The notes below the pieces were generated by a model. That model worked only from the letters and a program-made list of their open reading frames with translations. It ran no database searches and had not been told where the DNA came from. This document shows positions 22,167 through 33,828 of a DNA stretch of 64,000 bases, piece after piece; the first letter of the stretch is position 1, and each line of letters opens with the position of its first letter. The DNA lies in NCBI GenBank assembly GCA_963920525.1, contig OY986435.1, positions 96,207,727 through 96,271,726 of the forward strand, read 5' to 3'. Source of the DNA: Dichetophora obliterata. Taxonomy: Eukaryota > Arthropoda > Insecta > Diptera > Sciomyzidae. The position numbers and the translations under genes were made by a program.

Positions 22167-23967
22167 AATTTTAAAAATCGATCGTTGAAGTATGAAGCTG
22201 GCTCTGCAAAATTCTGAAGACTGAATTATTTAAATATTTTGAAAAAAATATAAACTGAAAATATTCATATCAGCACGATTTGATGTGGTCGATCTTTTTG
22301 TTGACCACTTTGACAAAAAATGTCCCCTATAAAACTTGAAACGTTCTGCAAAGACATTCGCAACAAACCGCTGAGAAACCCTAAAAGCGATTCGCTTAGA
22401 AGATTCGTTAGAAGAGTTTATTTCGAAGAATGTTATCAACTCTGCTTAGCTTAGACCGAAGCACCGATGACGAACTGTGCACATATACACACATATGGGT
22501 TACTTTAGTGTTCAGTTCTTGTTGCTTTCTCGCAAGCTGCTGTGTTGAGCATACATTTTAAAGTAAGTTTACTTCGAAAATTATTTTAATAGTGTTCCCA
22601 TTGTCGTCCCAGGCTGAAATTTTGAGAGAGAAAAATTAAAAATTAGAAAAATTATCATTAATTGATATATATTTTTTTCAACATTTTTAAAAATGACTTT
22701 CACAAAAATATTTTTTTTTTAAACTTTTATGCAAAAAAAAAAAAAAACGTAAATATTTGAGAAATTTTAAGGTTTTATTATACAAAATAATCCTTTTGAA
22801 AATATCTTTAATATGAATCTAAAATTGTTGCTCCATCTCAAACTTAACCGAAGTTATGATCAAATGAAAATCAATCCTCAAGAAAAAAACCGATTTTTTT
22901 CAATTTTTGAGTACCCGTAACTCAGTAACCACTCAAAAACAATAAAAATTACAAATTGATTTTTTAAATTGTAGCCAATACTACGTGTATACAAAGTTTA
23001 AACCAAATCGGAATGCGTCAGGTTGAAAATTAAATTTTTTTGTCGAAAAGCAATGGAATCACTCTTGCATAATATTTAAATAAAAGTCAAAACTTAATCC
23101 TTATTCATACTTAAAATATTCAAAAACACTCAAAAGTTTTTAAGACAACACTGAGATGAAATCATAATTACTAATGCAGACAAAAGTTACAGTTGTAATG
23201 TACAAAAAAGAATACAAGGAAAAAAATTAGACGATAACTGGAAGAAAAAGTCGAATTCTGAAATCGGAAGTTGTATTTTTAGAGGAAACACTTGTAAATT
23301 TTGTGATTGATAAGATATACATCACCTGATTAAATCAGACCGAAAAAAACTTAAATTGAAAAATAACGACTATTAAAATACTCATAACCTTTATGATCCT
23401 TTAAAAAAATCTTTTTTTCTATAAAATATCTTTAATTTTCTAAATTTTTAAATATTTAAACTAAGTAATAAAAAACGTTATGATTTTTTATATTTCAAAA
23501 AAGTTCAGCATTTTCTTAAAATGAAAACCCAAAATATTTAAAAAATCAGATAATATTTCACCATATTATAAACATAAATATATGCACGTAAATAAATTGA
23601 ACAAAACAAACAATATAAATTAAGATTTTAAAAAATTAAAAAAAAAAACAAATTTTCTTATTCAAAGTAACCAGTAAGCTGTTAGTAAAAAGTTTCATGT
23701 GAATAAAACATTCTTTTTATAGTTAAAAAAACTATAGTATAGTAATAAAACTATTGTTACTTTCAAAATTTAATGAAAGTTGAAGAGCCTAGTAAACAGA
23801 GCCTTTTAATAACACAACAAAAAAAAAAAAAAACCTAAAAAATAGACTTTTAAAGTGTGTAGAGAGATAAAAAAAGAACAGGGTGATTTCGAAAAACACC
23901 TTCGTTTACAATGCAGTTGCATTTATAGTTGCTGAAAATTTTTATATTTTCTTATGAATAAAATCCC
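22167..23967. other. No gene seen
   Basis: Very AT-rich; many A and T homopolymer runs and no recognised feature. Confidence 0.5.
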
Positions 23968-24048
23968 GGGATCTAGGCTTTGGAACCCCGGAATCTCGAA
24001 ACTAGAAATTGGTTCGTGATCTCGGGATTCCGGGATTGAAAGCCCTAC
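23968..24048. repeat. ~32 bp inverted repeat of TCCCGG motifs
   Basis: GATCTAGGCTTTGGAACCCC GGAATCTCG pairs with CTCGGGATTCCGGG ATTGAAAGCCCTA across a short spacer. It lies right next to the RNase H fragment. Confidence 0.45.
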
Positions 24049-24063
24049 CAGGTAGTACCTATA

Positions 24064-24550
24064 TTAAGCTAGCACGGCATTCTTTGGCAACTTTAGAGTT
24101 GACGGGTACTTTCTTTATTGATTTGCTCGCAGCTTGGCTGTCCGAGAAAATGTATATTTCTCGTTTAGAGATGACATTCTCTGAGCGTCATGTTGCAACT
24201 TCCTTAATTGCCATCGATTTGCAATCGGAAAACACTGCAGTGATCAGGCAGCCTACGAAGCAAAGAAGCGCTAATTGGTTTGAGTAGACCCCATACCCGA
24301 CCTTGTCATTTAGTTTTGACCCATCTGTATAGAAGTGTAGACACCCTGGTTCCCACGGCGCACCTTTATTCCAGTATGCTCTAGGTGGAAAAGGCGTGCC
24401 TTGGTTTCCAGCAAAGGAAAATAGTGGTTTGCAGTTATCAGTCGTTGGTGGAATAAAATTGAATTTGGAGAGTATGATTGCGTGTCCTACTCTCAGGATT
24501 TTTCATATCCCAGTTTCCCTCAGTCTGACCGCCGAACAAGCTGCTGGGAA
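24064..24550 (-). pseudogene. RNase H domain of a non-LTR retrotransposon
   Basis: The minus strand reads a C-terminal RT stretch (AACSAVRLRETGI, stop, KILRVGHAIIL), then PFPPRAYWNKGAPWEPG, then the RNase H core: LHFYTDGSKLNDKVGYGVYS with the first catalytic Asp, MAIKEVA, and IYIFSDSQAASKSIKKV with the later Asp. RNase H in such ORFs (I, R1 and LOA-like lineages) removes the RNA strand during reverse transcription. The Glu expected just before MAIKE is not visible (CKS instead), and a TGA follows EVAT, so the enzyme is dead. Neither the upstream RT core nor the 3' end is recognisable nearby. Confidence 0.75.
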
Positions 24551-27500
24551 CAAGGAAGTTTCACTTCCAAGGTTATTTTTACTTAGTTTAAGCATGTTTT
24601 TTCCTAGTTTGGCTTCAAAGTATTTGCATTTGGTAAAATCATATAAATTCGCAGTTATGTATTACCAAGCTAACTACAAAGTTAATTCGTTACATTCTAT
24701 CGATTAAACAACAACTTTGGCGTTGTCGATAATCATTAACATGTGTTTCCTTACTTCAGCGGTGTCTATCAACTGAGGGAAATGCTCTGCATTGCAAATT
24801 AATCATGTTCATTGGCTGACAGTTAAAAGTCAAAGTTACTCACAAAATTGTATTTTTTATGTAGCTTTATAAATGTATGTATAGTACAGAATTTACTATA
24901 TACATATGTATATTTCTATCGATTGCCATGTGAATTATTAACTAGCAAACATTACTGTGATAATCGCATTACATTCGAAGGTCGAAAAATATCTGTTATT
25001 TGCATATAAATTAAATTAAATTGCAAATAAATATATTCTAATTGTAAATAATTGAAGTAAAGCTTTTAGCTACTGTAGAACTTTCTAAGCTTGTCAATAA
25101 AAAAAAATCTTGAAACTCACGGCCAGCGTTTTGCCAAAAATATTCATTCCCTCATAACATAAAAAAATTATCAAGACACTAAAGCAAATAGTATGTATAT
25201 ATTTTTATTATCTTATAAATACCAAGAAAAAAGTGAAGCCTCTTGAAATATCTCTCATTGCCAACCCTCTTACATCAATATTAGATACATCGCCCCAATA
25301 TTTTATAAAATCTCTATTACACATATAACACAATACAATGATAGAATGTCTTAATGTTGCCATATATTCGTAAAAGTTATGGCCTGCATATTAATTGGCC
25401 AGAAGCAGCTACGCTCACATTAACACAAAAAAAGCCGATTAACAAATAAAATTTAATGCATCTGGGATTTTTTTTTTATGAATGCTCATTGAAGTAGACA
25501 AACAAAAGTGGTTGCTTTTGGTTTTTTTTTAAAATACTTTTTTGTTTTCTCTGTGTATCCAACATATACTTTCCAACACTTTTTTGCGATTTGGAAGTTC
25601 GTATGTGGCAGTTTTGAGGTTTGGAAGTTACTTATTTGACTGCATGTCTAACCATTGTATCTATATATTTTCGACATTTTTGTGTATAGATACAGATTGC
25701 AAACAGCAATCAAACAATAACAATGTTATAAGTTAAGGCTTAATTGACGACAATCCGTCAGGATAATAATTAATTTTTACTTATTTATTGATGACTGGTC
25801 AGCAACGCCGTATTTCATAAGGGGGCGGTTTACTTGAGCAAAAAAATATTTGTTTTTTTTAATTTTCATAGGGATTTCTGAAGGCCTAAGATTCCAAGTA
25901 ACATTGTTCAAGCAACTAAGTGGGAGTGAGCTCTAAAGTGTTCTATAGGTGTATACAGCCCTCTTTGCGGACGGGCGCAACTATGCCAGGGGCGCCCTCA
26001 AGTGCCTTGATAAAAATGATAAATGAACTGGAGAACGATGCACAGCGTAAAATAAACTGCCAAAAATATAATATATTGATGTTTGAATTTTTCCAAAATC
26101 TTTATAGAAAATATCTTGGGTGGAAAAATCAAATTAATTTTTTTAATAGTACCAACCGTTCCCTTATGACAAGCTGTCAAAGTTGAATTTTTTAAAAATG
26201 CATTTTTTTTTTTTATTCACAGTTTATTTATGTTTTTTTATATATATCAAAATAAAGTTGTAAATGTCTGGTAACATTACTGTTTTTGTTTAAATTTGGA
26301 ACATATGGTTTTAAGCTTAACATAAAAGTAAACACTAAAAGCAGGATACAATTTTTAAATCTTCAATTTTTAAGTGCTTAAAAAACAATTTTGAGAAAAA
26401 TTGACTATAAAAATTGACGGAAGATATAAATTTTTTATTTTGACCTGTTTAGTAAAAATGTGAAATGAATTTGATGCATGGCAGCTGATTTTTTTTAAAT
26501 TCCGACTTATTTACAAACAAAAAACAACTCGATTTTTAAAATCTCCTTGCTCTAATCAAAAAAGCTTGAAATATAAACAAAAACGTAGTTAATATGTGTT
26601 GGTAGTATTTTTTAAGGCTGAGTTACTAAAACATAATTAATGGACGTGGCATTCGCCCGTGAAATTTTCCATTTATATATGTATAATCACAAAAGAAATT
26701 GATGTAGCAAATTTCGTTGTTTTGAGACAAGACTTAATGAAGTTTCGCAAAAATGGGTTTCGTTTATATGGGATGTGCGTGTGGCAGAGTGCAGATTTGC
26801 ATAACATTTTCAACGTTTCTTAATTTTGTCAAGAAAGATATTTGTGCCAATTTTCTTAGTTCTACGATCACTCCTTCTATTTTTGGACAAGAATGTGGAC
26901 GTTACAATGTGCAACGTTTGTTTCCAAACAAATTAAAATATAGGTACTGTTATGATTTTTGTTTTTACCATTTTGAGCTTCAATACATCAAAAATCTGCA
27001 AAAAAGCAGAAAACGAAAATTTACTACTTGCTTTGTAAAGGCTCTTTTGATGTAATAAAAATAACTATAGAGCTGTTTTGGAACCCAAAGATTCAGTGCA
27101 ATGTTTGCTCTCAAATGTATTTTTTATTGCATATTTAAAGCTAATAAATGTAAAATACTGTAAATTAAAACATTACATTTTTTTCGGAATAACAAGTGAT
27201 TAAAAGATCGGATAAAGAGCTTCTTTGCTTGTTTCGCACTCTTTAAATAAAATATCGTAAATATCAAGCGAAGCATACTGAAAATTGAAAAAATATAAAA
27301 TTAGTAGTGGTTATTTGAGAAGTGTCGGTTGCTGAACGGGCAATGTTTTTTTGCTAAAAAAGGATCGGAAGATTTTCCAAAAATGTCAAAACCGGAGCTA
27401 TCTGAAGTTGTTATTGCGATACCAATTAATTGTGGTGCAGACAATAAATTCAAAATTGCACCAATTCTAAAGTTCAGCATTCGGAAAGAAATTGGCAATT

Positions 27501-28288
27501 GGAATAAGATTATGGTGAAGGTAAATCTATCGGTGCAAGTTTCGAAATACATAGATTGAATCTACCAGATGAAATCAAAAGATGGGCATTAAAATAGAAG
27601 CTTGAATGTAGTATTGGCTAGATCCAAGCTTTTAACATGATTTGTTAAGATTTATATGATGGCATAAATCGTAATTTAAAATTACCGAATTTATTTGTTT
27701 TTGAAATAAGAAAAACATGAGTCTTTTCAATTTCAGTTCTGTAGCTGCTTTGCAGGTAGTGACAATTTCATTAAATAATTTTGTTTTTTGAGCTTCAAAT
27801 TTTGTTTTGAAATCAAAAAATTACAACAAATACATATAAATTTTAAAAACACTGGGTAACAATTGTCACTTTGCCAAAATACGGCTGTTAATCCAAAGAC
27901 AAAAAATAAAGTGTTGTTACGTTTTCTGAAAACAAAAGACGACTCATATTTGCATTGCACGCCTTTAAATTGCCATCTTTGTTCTGGCTTTTGAAGTTAT
28001 CATTTTTCTTCCAATCGTCGTGATTTAAATGCTCATATTGCAAAAGTTTATTGATTTTATGAAATCACTTTATTACCTGCAAATATTTTTTTACAGATTG
28101 TACGCACAAAAAAAGGAAGGAACTTTGACAGTTGCAGTGTTGAACACTTTTAGTAGCAGTGTTGTGCTCCTAAAGATGCTTTCAGATTTTTTACTTGTAA
28201 TGTTATAAATACAATTGGGGCTACGGGCGTGCGACGTGTAAGTTCCACTGGCGTGTAGAACTATTGCTGCCGTGTGGAATACATCTTT
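24551..28288. other. No gene seen
   Basis: AT-rich DNA. Open frames such as 25920-26186, 26753-27055 and 27329-27559 have no recognisable domain, no codon signal I can see and no neighbour, and are treated as chance. Confidence 0.45.
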
Positions 28289-28500
28289 GGCTATGTTCAG
28301 ACGACAATCAAATGATAAAGCTAATTCCTTTTTTTGTTCTTTTTTAACTCTATTCGACTAACTGATTCAGGTCTTGAGCATCATCAAAATTTTGATTATG
28401 TTCGAAGTTAATTTTCGCTCTCGCATAGTTCAGTTTTTAAGCTAAAAAGAACCACAAATTTGGACTAATTCAATCATTTGATTCTAGTCTAAACACAGCC
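28289..28500. mobile_element. 212 bp miniature inverted-repeat element
   Basis: The left end GGCTATGTTCAGACGACAAT continues CAAATGAT; the right end is the complement of GGCTGTGTTTAGACTAGAAT continuing CAAATGAT. 24 of 28 positions match, and weaker pairing extends to about 60 bp. No clear target duplication; flanks are T-rich. The superfamily is undetermined. Confidence 0.65.
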
Positions 28501-29740
28501 TTTTTTATTTGTTTTTCAATATATGACTGTCAAATTAGAAAATAAAAATTTTCCGGCTACAGCGTGTTCTGTAGCCTCCCGACAAGCTCAGCGTGTGATG
28601 TGGATTGTGTTTATAACATAAGAAATACATTGTTCTATATTGACAGGCTCCACGCCACCCGCCTGCAGCCCCAATAGTGTTTATAACATAACAAACAGTA
28701 AAGTTTTGTCTATTCAAATTACGTCGAAAATTTTTAAGTAGAAAACATATTTAAAAATGGAAATTCTACCAGATATGAAAATAAACTAAAAATCTAATAG
28801 GAACAATCTACCAAAGTAGTAGAGAATCTACTGAAAATGGTCACCTGTCACTTAATCATGCGATTTTCTATTTGTGAGTTTTTTACAGGACGGCGACATT
28901 CAAGTTTTTTTTTCTGAAAATATACGTTAGCGCTTGTTAGCGAAATATCCACTACTGAACTGTTTAATTCTTTGACAACTTCATTTGCCAGTTTTCATCA
29001 GTTTTCAACAGCTCATGAAACTCTTTGTCCCTTTGTTCGTTAAGTAATATGGGTTTTTTTAATTAACTAAATTAATTAAAATGTTTTCATCTAAAATTTG
29101 AGAAGACTCTTAAATAGAAGCTACTTTCGTTAACACTAACTTTTAAAAGACATTTTTTATAGCACCTGAAATAGACCGAAAAATGTATGAAAAAAATTCT
29201 TGGTTTTTTTATGAACTGTTATGAAATTTTACAGCTATTCTCTAATTTTTTGGTGGAATACTGTAAGATTCGGGTAGACCTTCCCATTTCTTTTTACTAC
29301 TTAGTTCAGCTTATACTATTTTTTAAAACTGAATATTGGATGCATGCTCGCTATTGTTATTTCAATATATCGTATCGATGAAATAGCAAACTTCTTTCGA
29401 GTTATGCAATCCCTTTTCCCGATATCTTCACTTGTCATCAAGAATAGTCCTCTTCACCTGGGATTGAATGTAAATGTGAAGAGGTGTTAGTGCTAGTAGA
29501 ATCTCCGTGAAGGCTGTTGAATATGTCCGCATGGCTCCGCCCGGCTCTACATTTAAAGTACCTTCTTTTTTGTCTTGTGTAATTTGATTTTGAAATTGGT
29601 ATCCAAAGTAAGTATTTCGGACAATATACGGCATAAAATTTGTGGTGGTAATGTCAAAATCTTGACTTCGGTCGAAGTAAAATTTTAATTGTTTAATGTT
29701 CCGAATTAAATTTTAATGTTCCGAATAGTTGTAAAAGAAT
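28501..29740. other. No gene seen
   Basis: GTGTTTATAACATAA occurs twice (about 28608 and 28678) around a GC-richer 55 bp stretch, possibly a small duplication. Otherwise AT-rich. Confidence 0.45.
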
Positions 29741-30004
29741 AACAACTCTCGACCTAAAAGGCAAAAGGGCTTAAGTCATTTAAGACCTTTTTCGAGTTAT
29801 GCCAATAACATGAAATATTTTTCTTAGCTCTTCAAAATGTACTTGTCCCCATCCTTAAAATGCATTTTCTGTCACATTTATGAGCATTTTTCTAAAAATC
29901 TATGTATGGAGCTTCGAACAAAATAAAGTTTTCAAATTGCTTTACTCGCCATGGGCTTAAGTGCATATAAGCACTTTTTACCTTTTTGGTCGAGAACTGT
30001 GCTC
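29741..30004. mobile_element. ~260 bp inverted-repeat element
   Basis: CTCTCGACCTAAAAGGCAAA then AGGGCTTAAGT on the left pairs with the complement of GTTCTCGACCAAAAAGGTAA then AAAGTGCTTA on the right (about 29945-30004). The arms are about 40 bp and imperfect. No coding content. Confidence 0.5.
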
Positions 30005-30340
30005 TGTTAATTATTAACACGTTTTAATTAGCTTCACTTCATGTATGTATGTATATATGTCCCGTACAAATCTTGGAATCCATTTTTAAGCAACTTCCTG
30101 ATGAACTAGGGTTTTGAAATTTAAAATATAGCTCAGAACTGGATGACAACACATATAATTTAGGAAAAAGTTTTGCCACTCCCCTTTTATCGTCCACAAA
30201 TCAATAAAAATGCTATATCTCCAAAACTACTAGGCCGACAAAGCTGAACTTTTGGCAGTAAATTTACCTCAAGTACAGGATGATTTAGAAAAAAATGTTG
30301 CCACTCCTCTTTTCCAGCCCACAAATCAATAAAAATGCTA

Positions 30341-30820
30341 CAGAGTCCGCCATCTAACGTTTCTTTTTCAACTAGTGCTTATTTCGTGAATAGTAACACT
30401 TAGCTCAAGTCTGATTTGACAGATAATTAGTTTTATCCTTCCGCTGATATAAATACAATGCTGGGAAATATTGCGACATTACTTTGAAAATCATGGTAAT
30501 GTTGCAGAATGTGTGACGGTTCGTTATCTTGTGAAAAAAGTGAAAGAAACTGGCATCCTCATCGATAAACCAAAGCATGAAAAGCCAAAAGCAGAGCGTA
30601 CACTCGAAAATATTGCTGCTGTGGCAGAAAGTGTGCGTGAAGCGCCTTCAACATCAATTCACCGTCGTTCTCAACAATTGAACATTTCGGAGACATCATT
30701 GAGACGAATTTTGCATAAAGACCTTGGTATGACGCCATACAAAGTCCAATTGGTTCAGGAGTTGAAGCCAACTGACCACCCAATGCGTTTAAAAAAAAAA
30801 ACGTTATTTGGCGGACCCTT
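30341..30820 (+). mobile_element. 480 bp mariner nested in a satellite unit
   Basis: The inverted ends share GTCCGCCA..TAACGTTT (left 30345-, right to 30816). The insertion is into the repeat-unit phrase GCTATATCTC: left reads GC-TA, right reads TA-TATCTC, so the TA duplication (30339-30340 and 30821-30822) can be checked directly against intact neighbouring units. The inside holds only the N-terminal part of a transposase. Confidence 0.85.
30471..30820 (+). pseudogene. mariner transposase, N-terminal DNA-binding part
   Basis: The frame reads RHYFENHGNVAECVTVRYLV, then KETGILIDKP, a basic linker, ERTLENIAAVAESVREAPST, then SLRRILHKDLGMTPYKVQLV and QELKPTDH. This is the double helix-turn-helix part of a mariner transposase of the same general kind as the DD41D element at 5.9-6.9 kb (VENIAAVAESV, LRRILHKDL..PYK.QLVQELKP). 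The catalytic domain is completely deleted, the sequence joining directly to the right terminal repeat. Read-through beyond the element end into satellite is not native. Confidence 0.85.
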
Positions 30821-31244
30821 TATATCTCAAAAACTACCGGGTTGATTCAGCTTAAATTTTGGCAGTAAATTTCCCTCAAGTAGAGAGTGTTTTAGGAAAA
30901 TTTTTTGCCACTCCCCCTTTTGCCGCCCACAAATAAAAAAATAATGCTATATCTCAAAAACTACCGGGCTGATTCAGGTGAAATTTTTGGCAGTAAATTT
31001 CCTTCCAGTAGAAGATGGTTTCGGAAAAAATTTGGCCACTCGTCCTTTTACTGCCCACAAATCAATTAAAATCCTATATCTCAAACACTACTGGCCCGAT
31101 TATGCTAAAATTGTATCAATACATTTATTTCGAGTAAGAAGTGGTTTTGGAAAATATCACAGAATGATAGAAACTTAAAATGTAATTTAAAAAATAAATG
31201 AAGTTTTGTAAACAAACAAAATGAGCAATATAAGACTAAAAAGT

Positions 31245-31742
31245 AAAATATATATATTTAAGTAAAAAAAAAATTATTAATATAACACGTTTTAGAAACG
31301 AACTAAAAATATAAAATAATTTCTCCTAGAGAGGGGCTTTTAATTCAGCTAAAAACGTGGGGCGCATGCTATAGCGAATATTAACGCTGCATCACTAACC
31401 TTAGGGTGGAATCCACCCAGTCATTGTTTTTATGCAAAATTTCAAATACAATACATTTCATGTATAACTTACTGGACTGAACACAATAGATGCCTGCAAT
31501 CTATCATCAATTCAAAGTCTTCTATCCTAACACTCAAGGGACTTGGGTTAAGAAATCATTCGTTCACTAACGTATTACAATTGTTAATAACACTTCTTAC
31601 TATTCTCTATAGCATGCGCCCCACGTTTTTAGTTGAACTAAAAGCTCCACTCTAGGAGAAATTATTTTATACTTTTTAGTTCGTTTTTAAAACGTGTTAC
31701 ATTAAAATTTTTTTTTACCTTAATATTTATTTAAAATATATC
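31245..31742. mobile_element. Long-inverted-repeat element (~140 bp arms)
   Basis: The left arm (31245-31383) and right arm (31599-31742) are complementary over about 140 bp with high identity. They include the phrases AACACGTTTTA, ATAAAATAATTTCTCCTAGA and AACGTGGGGCGCATGCTATA. The central ~215 bp is unique and non-coding. Arms this long mark a foldback-type or long-TIR miniature element; a transcript would form a long double-stranded RNA. The target duplication is unclear because the flanks are AT-rich. Confidence 0.8.
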
Positions 31743-31789
31743 ACTTAATAATATAAAAAATATCACTGTCAAATTTTAAAATTTTATTT

Positions 31790-32365
31790 TTGATAAGAAA
31801 TACAAAGTTATCAGTAAAACTGCATGTAAAAATTGAGTTCGAATACTAAATTCCGAGGCTGAGCGGCCTATAACTCCAATGTTATTCGTTATCGCAAATT
31901 TGGGTTGTATGGGAGGTGCTAGGCTCTTTGTCCAACTCCAATAAAATGTTATCAGTGAATCGCCACGTGTAAATTGTGGTCGAATACCCGATTCCGAGGC
32001 TGTGCGGCCTATAATTTCAAAGCTATTCGATATCAAAAATTTGTACTGTGTGGGAGATTCCACGCCCCCTTGTTTAACGACCATACAATTTTATCAGTGA
32101 ACGGCATATGTAAATCGTGGTCGAATACTGAATTCTTAGGCTGTGCGGCCTATATGTCCAAAGCTATTCGATACTGCAAATTTGGGTTGTATGGGAGGTG
32201 CCACGCCCACTGGGCATAGGAGGGTGAAAGAAACCTTACAATCTACTCTCACACTTACTAAATATACATACAAAATTTCATGAAAATCTGTTGAGCCGTT
32301 TCGGAGGAGTTCTGTAACAAACACCGTGACACGAGATTTTAATTTATATATTAGATAAATAAACC
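31790..32365 (-). repeat. DINE-like element, minus orientation, with three 141 bp units
   Basis: Three units, phased at about 31884, 32025 and 32166 (spacing 141 bp), contain GGTCGAATAC, GAGGCTGTGCGGCCTATA, AGCTATTCGATA and GGTTGTATGGGAGGTGCCAC. They are the complement of the units at 39.8-40.7 kb. To the right, 32220-32365 is the complement of a head containing TCTCGTGTCACGGTGTTTGT and GAAACGGCTCAACAGATTTT, a widespread arthropod repeat head. The other end is truncated. Confidence 0.75.
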
Positions 32366-32414
32366 TTTGCGGTTTAAAATTGAAAATTTTCAAATACTAA
32401 CTCATATTTAGGCA

Positions 32415-32485
32415 GCCTCAATAGTCTAGCGGTAGCGCGCTTGACTATCGCTCGGGGGTCCCGGGTTCGAATCCTGGCCTGGCCA
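32415..32485 (+). tRNA. tRNA-like body (anticodon ATC, Asp-like); acceptor stem unpaired
   Basis: A D-arm (TAGTCTAGCGGTAGCGC, a good A-box), an anticodon stem CTTGA/TCGGG with loop CTATCGC (anticodon ATC), a 4-base variable region and a T-arm CCGGG-TTCGAAT-CCTGG (B-box) can be drawn. The final seven bases CCTGGCC followed by A do not pair with the first seven (GCCTCAA), so a normal mature tRNA is unlikely. It may be a pseudogene or the promoter-bearing head of a tRNA-derived SINE whose body runs to about 32760. Confidence 0.5.
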
Positions 32486-32760
32486 TTGTCTTACGCTATA
32501 ACCTTTCTTTCCTTATTTTTAAAGAAAAGACCTTCAAAACACTTATATATACAACAAAAAGTTGTAGTTGATGGTAGTAGGAAAAGGTTGTGCCGAGGAA
32601 TGCTTAGTAACTTCATTTCACTTGCTTCAGACTTAATATCACATGTTTCTACAGCTTCTGCCACATTAAGAACATAATATACAAAAGTTTCACTTGATTA
32701 CTCCCTTCCATTCCATTCCTTCTTCCATAAGTGAGCTGGTCTAATGACCTGCCGCCACCT
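32486..32760. other. Possible SINE body
   Basis: Unique sequence between the tRNA-like head and the pentanucleotide array. The order head, body, simple-repeat tail would fit a SINE, but no second copy is present in the window to confirm it. Confidence 0.3.
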
Positions 32761-33508
32761 TAACCTAACTTAACCTAACCTAACATAACATAACATAACA
32801 TAACATAACATAACATAACATAACATAACATAACATAACATAACATAACATAACATAACATAACATAACATAACATAACATAACATGACATAACATAACA
32901 TAACATAACATAACATAACATAACATAACATAACATAACATAACATAACATAACATAACATAACATAACATAACATAACATAACATAACATAACATAACA
33001 TAACATAACATAACATAACATAACATAACATAACATAACATAACATAACATAACATAACATAACATAACATAACATAACATAACATAACATAACATAACA
33101 TAACATAACATAACATAACATAACATAACATAACATAACATAACATAACATAACATAACATAACATAACATAACATAACATAACATAACATAACATAACA
33201 TAACATAACATAACATAACATAACATAACATAACATAACATAACATAACATAACATAACATAACATAACATAACATAACATAACATAACATAACATAACA
33301 TAACATAACATAACATAACATAACATAACATAACATAACATAACATAATATAACATAACATAACATAACATAACATAACATAACATAACATAACATAACA
33401 TAACATAACATAACATAACATAACATAACATAACATAACATAACATAACATAACATAACATAACATAACATAACATAACATAACATAACATAACATAACA
33501 TAACATAA
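32761..33508. repeat. (TAACA)n pentanucleotide array, ~146 units
   Basis: The array starts with TAACC-type units (32761-32781) and then continues as pure TAACA. Only two interior substitutions are visible: TGACA near 32887 and TAATA near 33347. This homogeneity over about 730 bp suggests recent expansion or gene-conversion-like homogenisation. Because the unit has no stop in any of three minus-strand frames, it gives meaningless (MLCYV)n open frames. Confidence 0.97.
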
Positions 33509-33752
33509 CTCATATTTAAAATTTTACGGTACTAAAATTTAAAGCAAAGAAATATTACAGCGTTTTTTTAGCTTTTTGGTTTAAATTTGAGAATAATTCT
33601 GTATTAATTTTTGTTTTAAATACAATTTAGACTAAATATGAATTTGAACCCGTAATATGTAAGCATGTCAATGCTGAGGCTCAATTTATATGATTCAGTT
33701 TAAACGTTTTTTTATTGCTTCTATAACACATAGCTCCTATTCTATTACGATT

Positions 33753-33828
33753 CTATTACTAGTCTCGCAGTGGTTAGACTAAAGAACTTACAAACTGGAT
33801 TTCGTGGGTTCGAATCTCACGGTGTTTG
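33753..33828 (+). pseudogene. tRNA-like body with A and B boxes
   Basis: TAGTCTCGCAGTGGTTAGAC matches a D-arm/A-box, and GTGGG-TTCGAAT-CTCAC forms a T-arm/B-box. The middle contains CTTACAA, as in the remnant at 14.57 kb. The ends do not pair as an acceptor stem. It is probably a tRNA pseudogene or SINE head. A 12 bp hairpin (AAATATCACTT) follows at about 33838-33885. Confidence 0.5.

Larger units (their letters stand above)
30165..31165 (+). repeat. DINE-like ~130 bp tandem units, plus orientation
   Basis: Units contain GCCACTCCCCCTTTTG, CCCACAAATCAATAAAAATG, CTATATCTCAAAAACTAC and a TGAAATTTTGGCAGTAAATT phrase, with starts near 30214, 30823, 30950 and 31075 once the nested mariner at 30341-30820 is removed. 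Spacing is about 125-132 bp. The same family occurs at 16.9, 37.5-39.7 and 40.8-41.5 kb. Confidence 0.8.

Noticed and set aside
26753..27055. Cys-containing 100-residue open frame as a small secreted protein
   Set aside because: No convincing signal peptide, no recognised domain or neighbouring exon; open frames of this length are expected in this much DNA.
32770..33513. Three overlapping ~240-residue minus-strand open frames of repeating MLCYV
   Set aside because: They are simply translations of the (TAACA)n array, which lacks stops in all three minus frames. No evidence of a gene.
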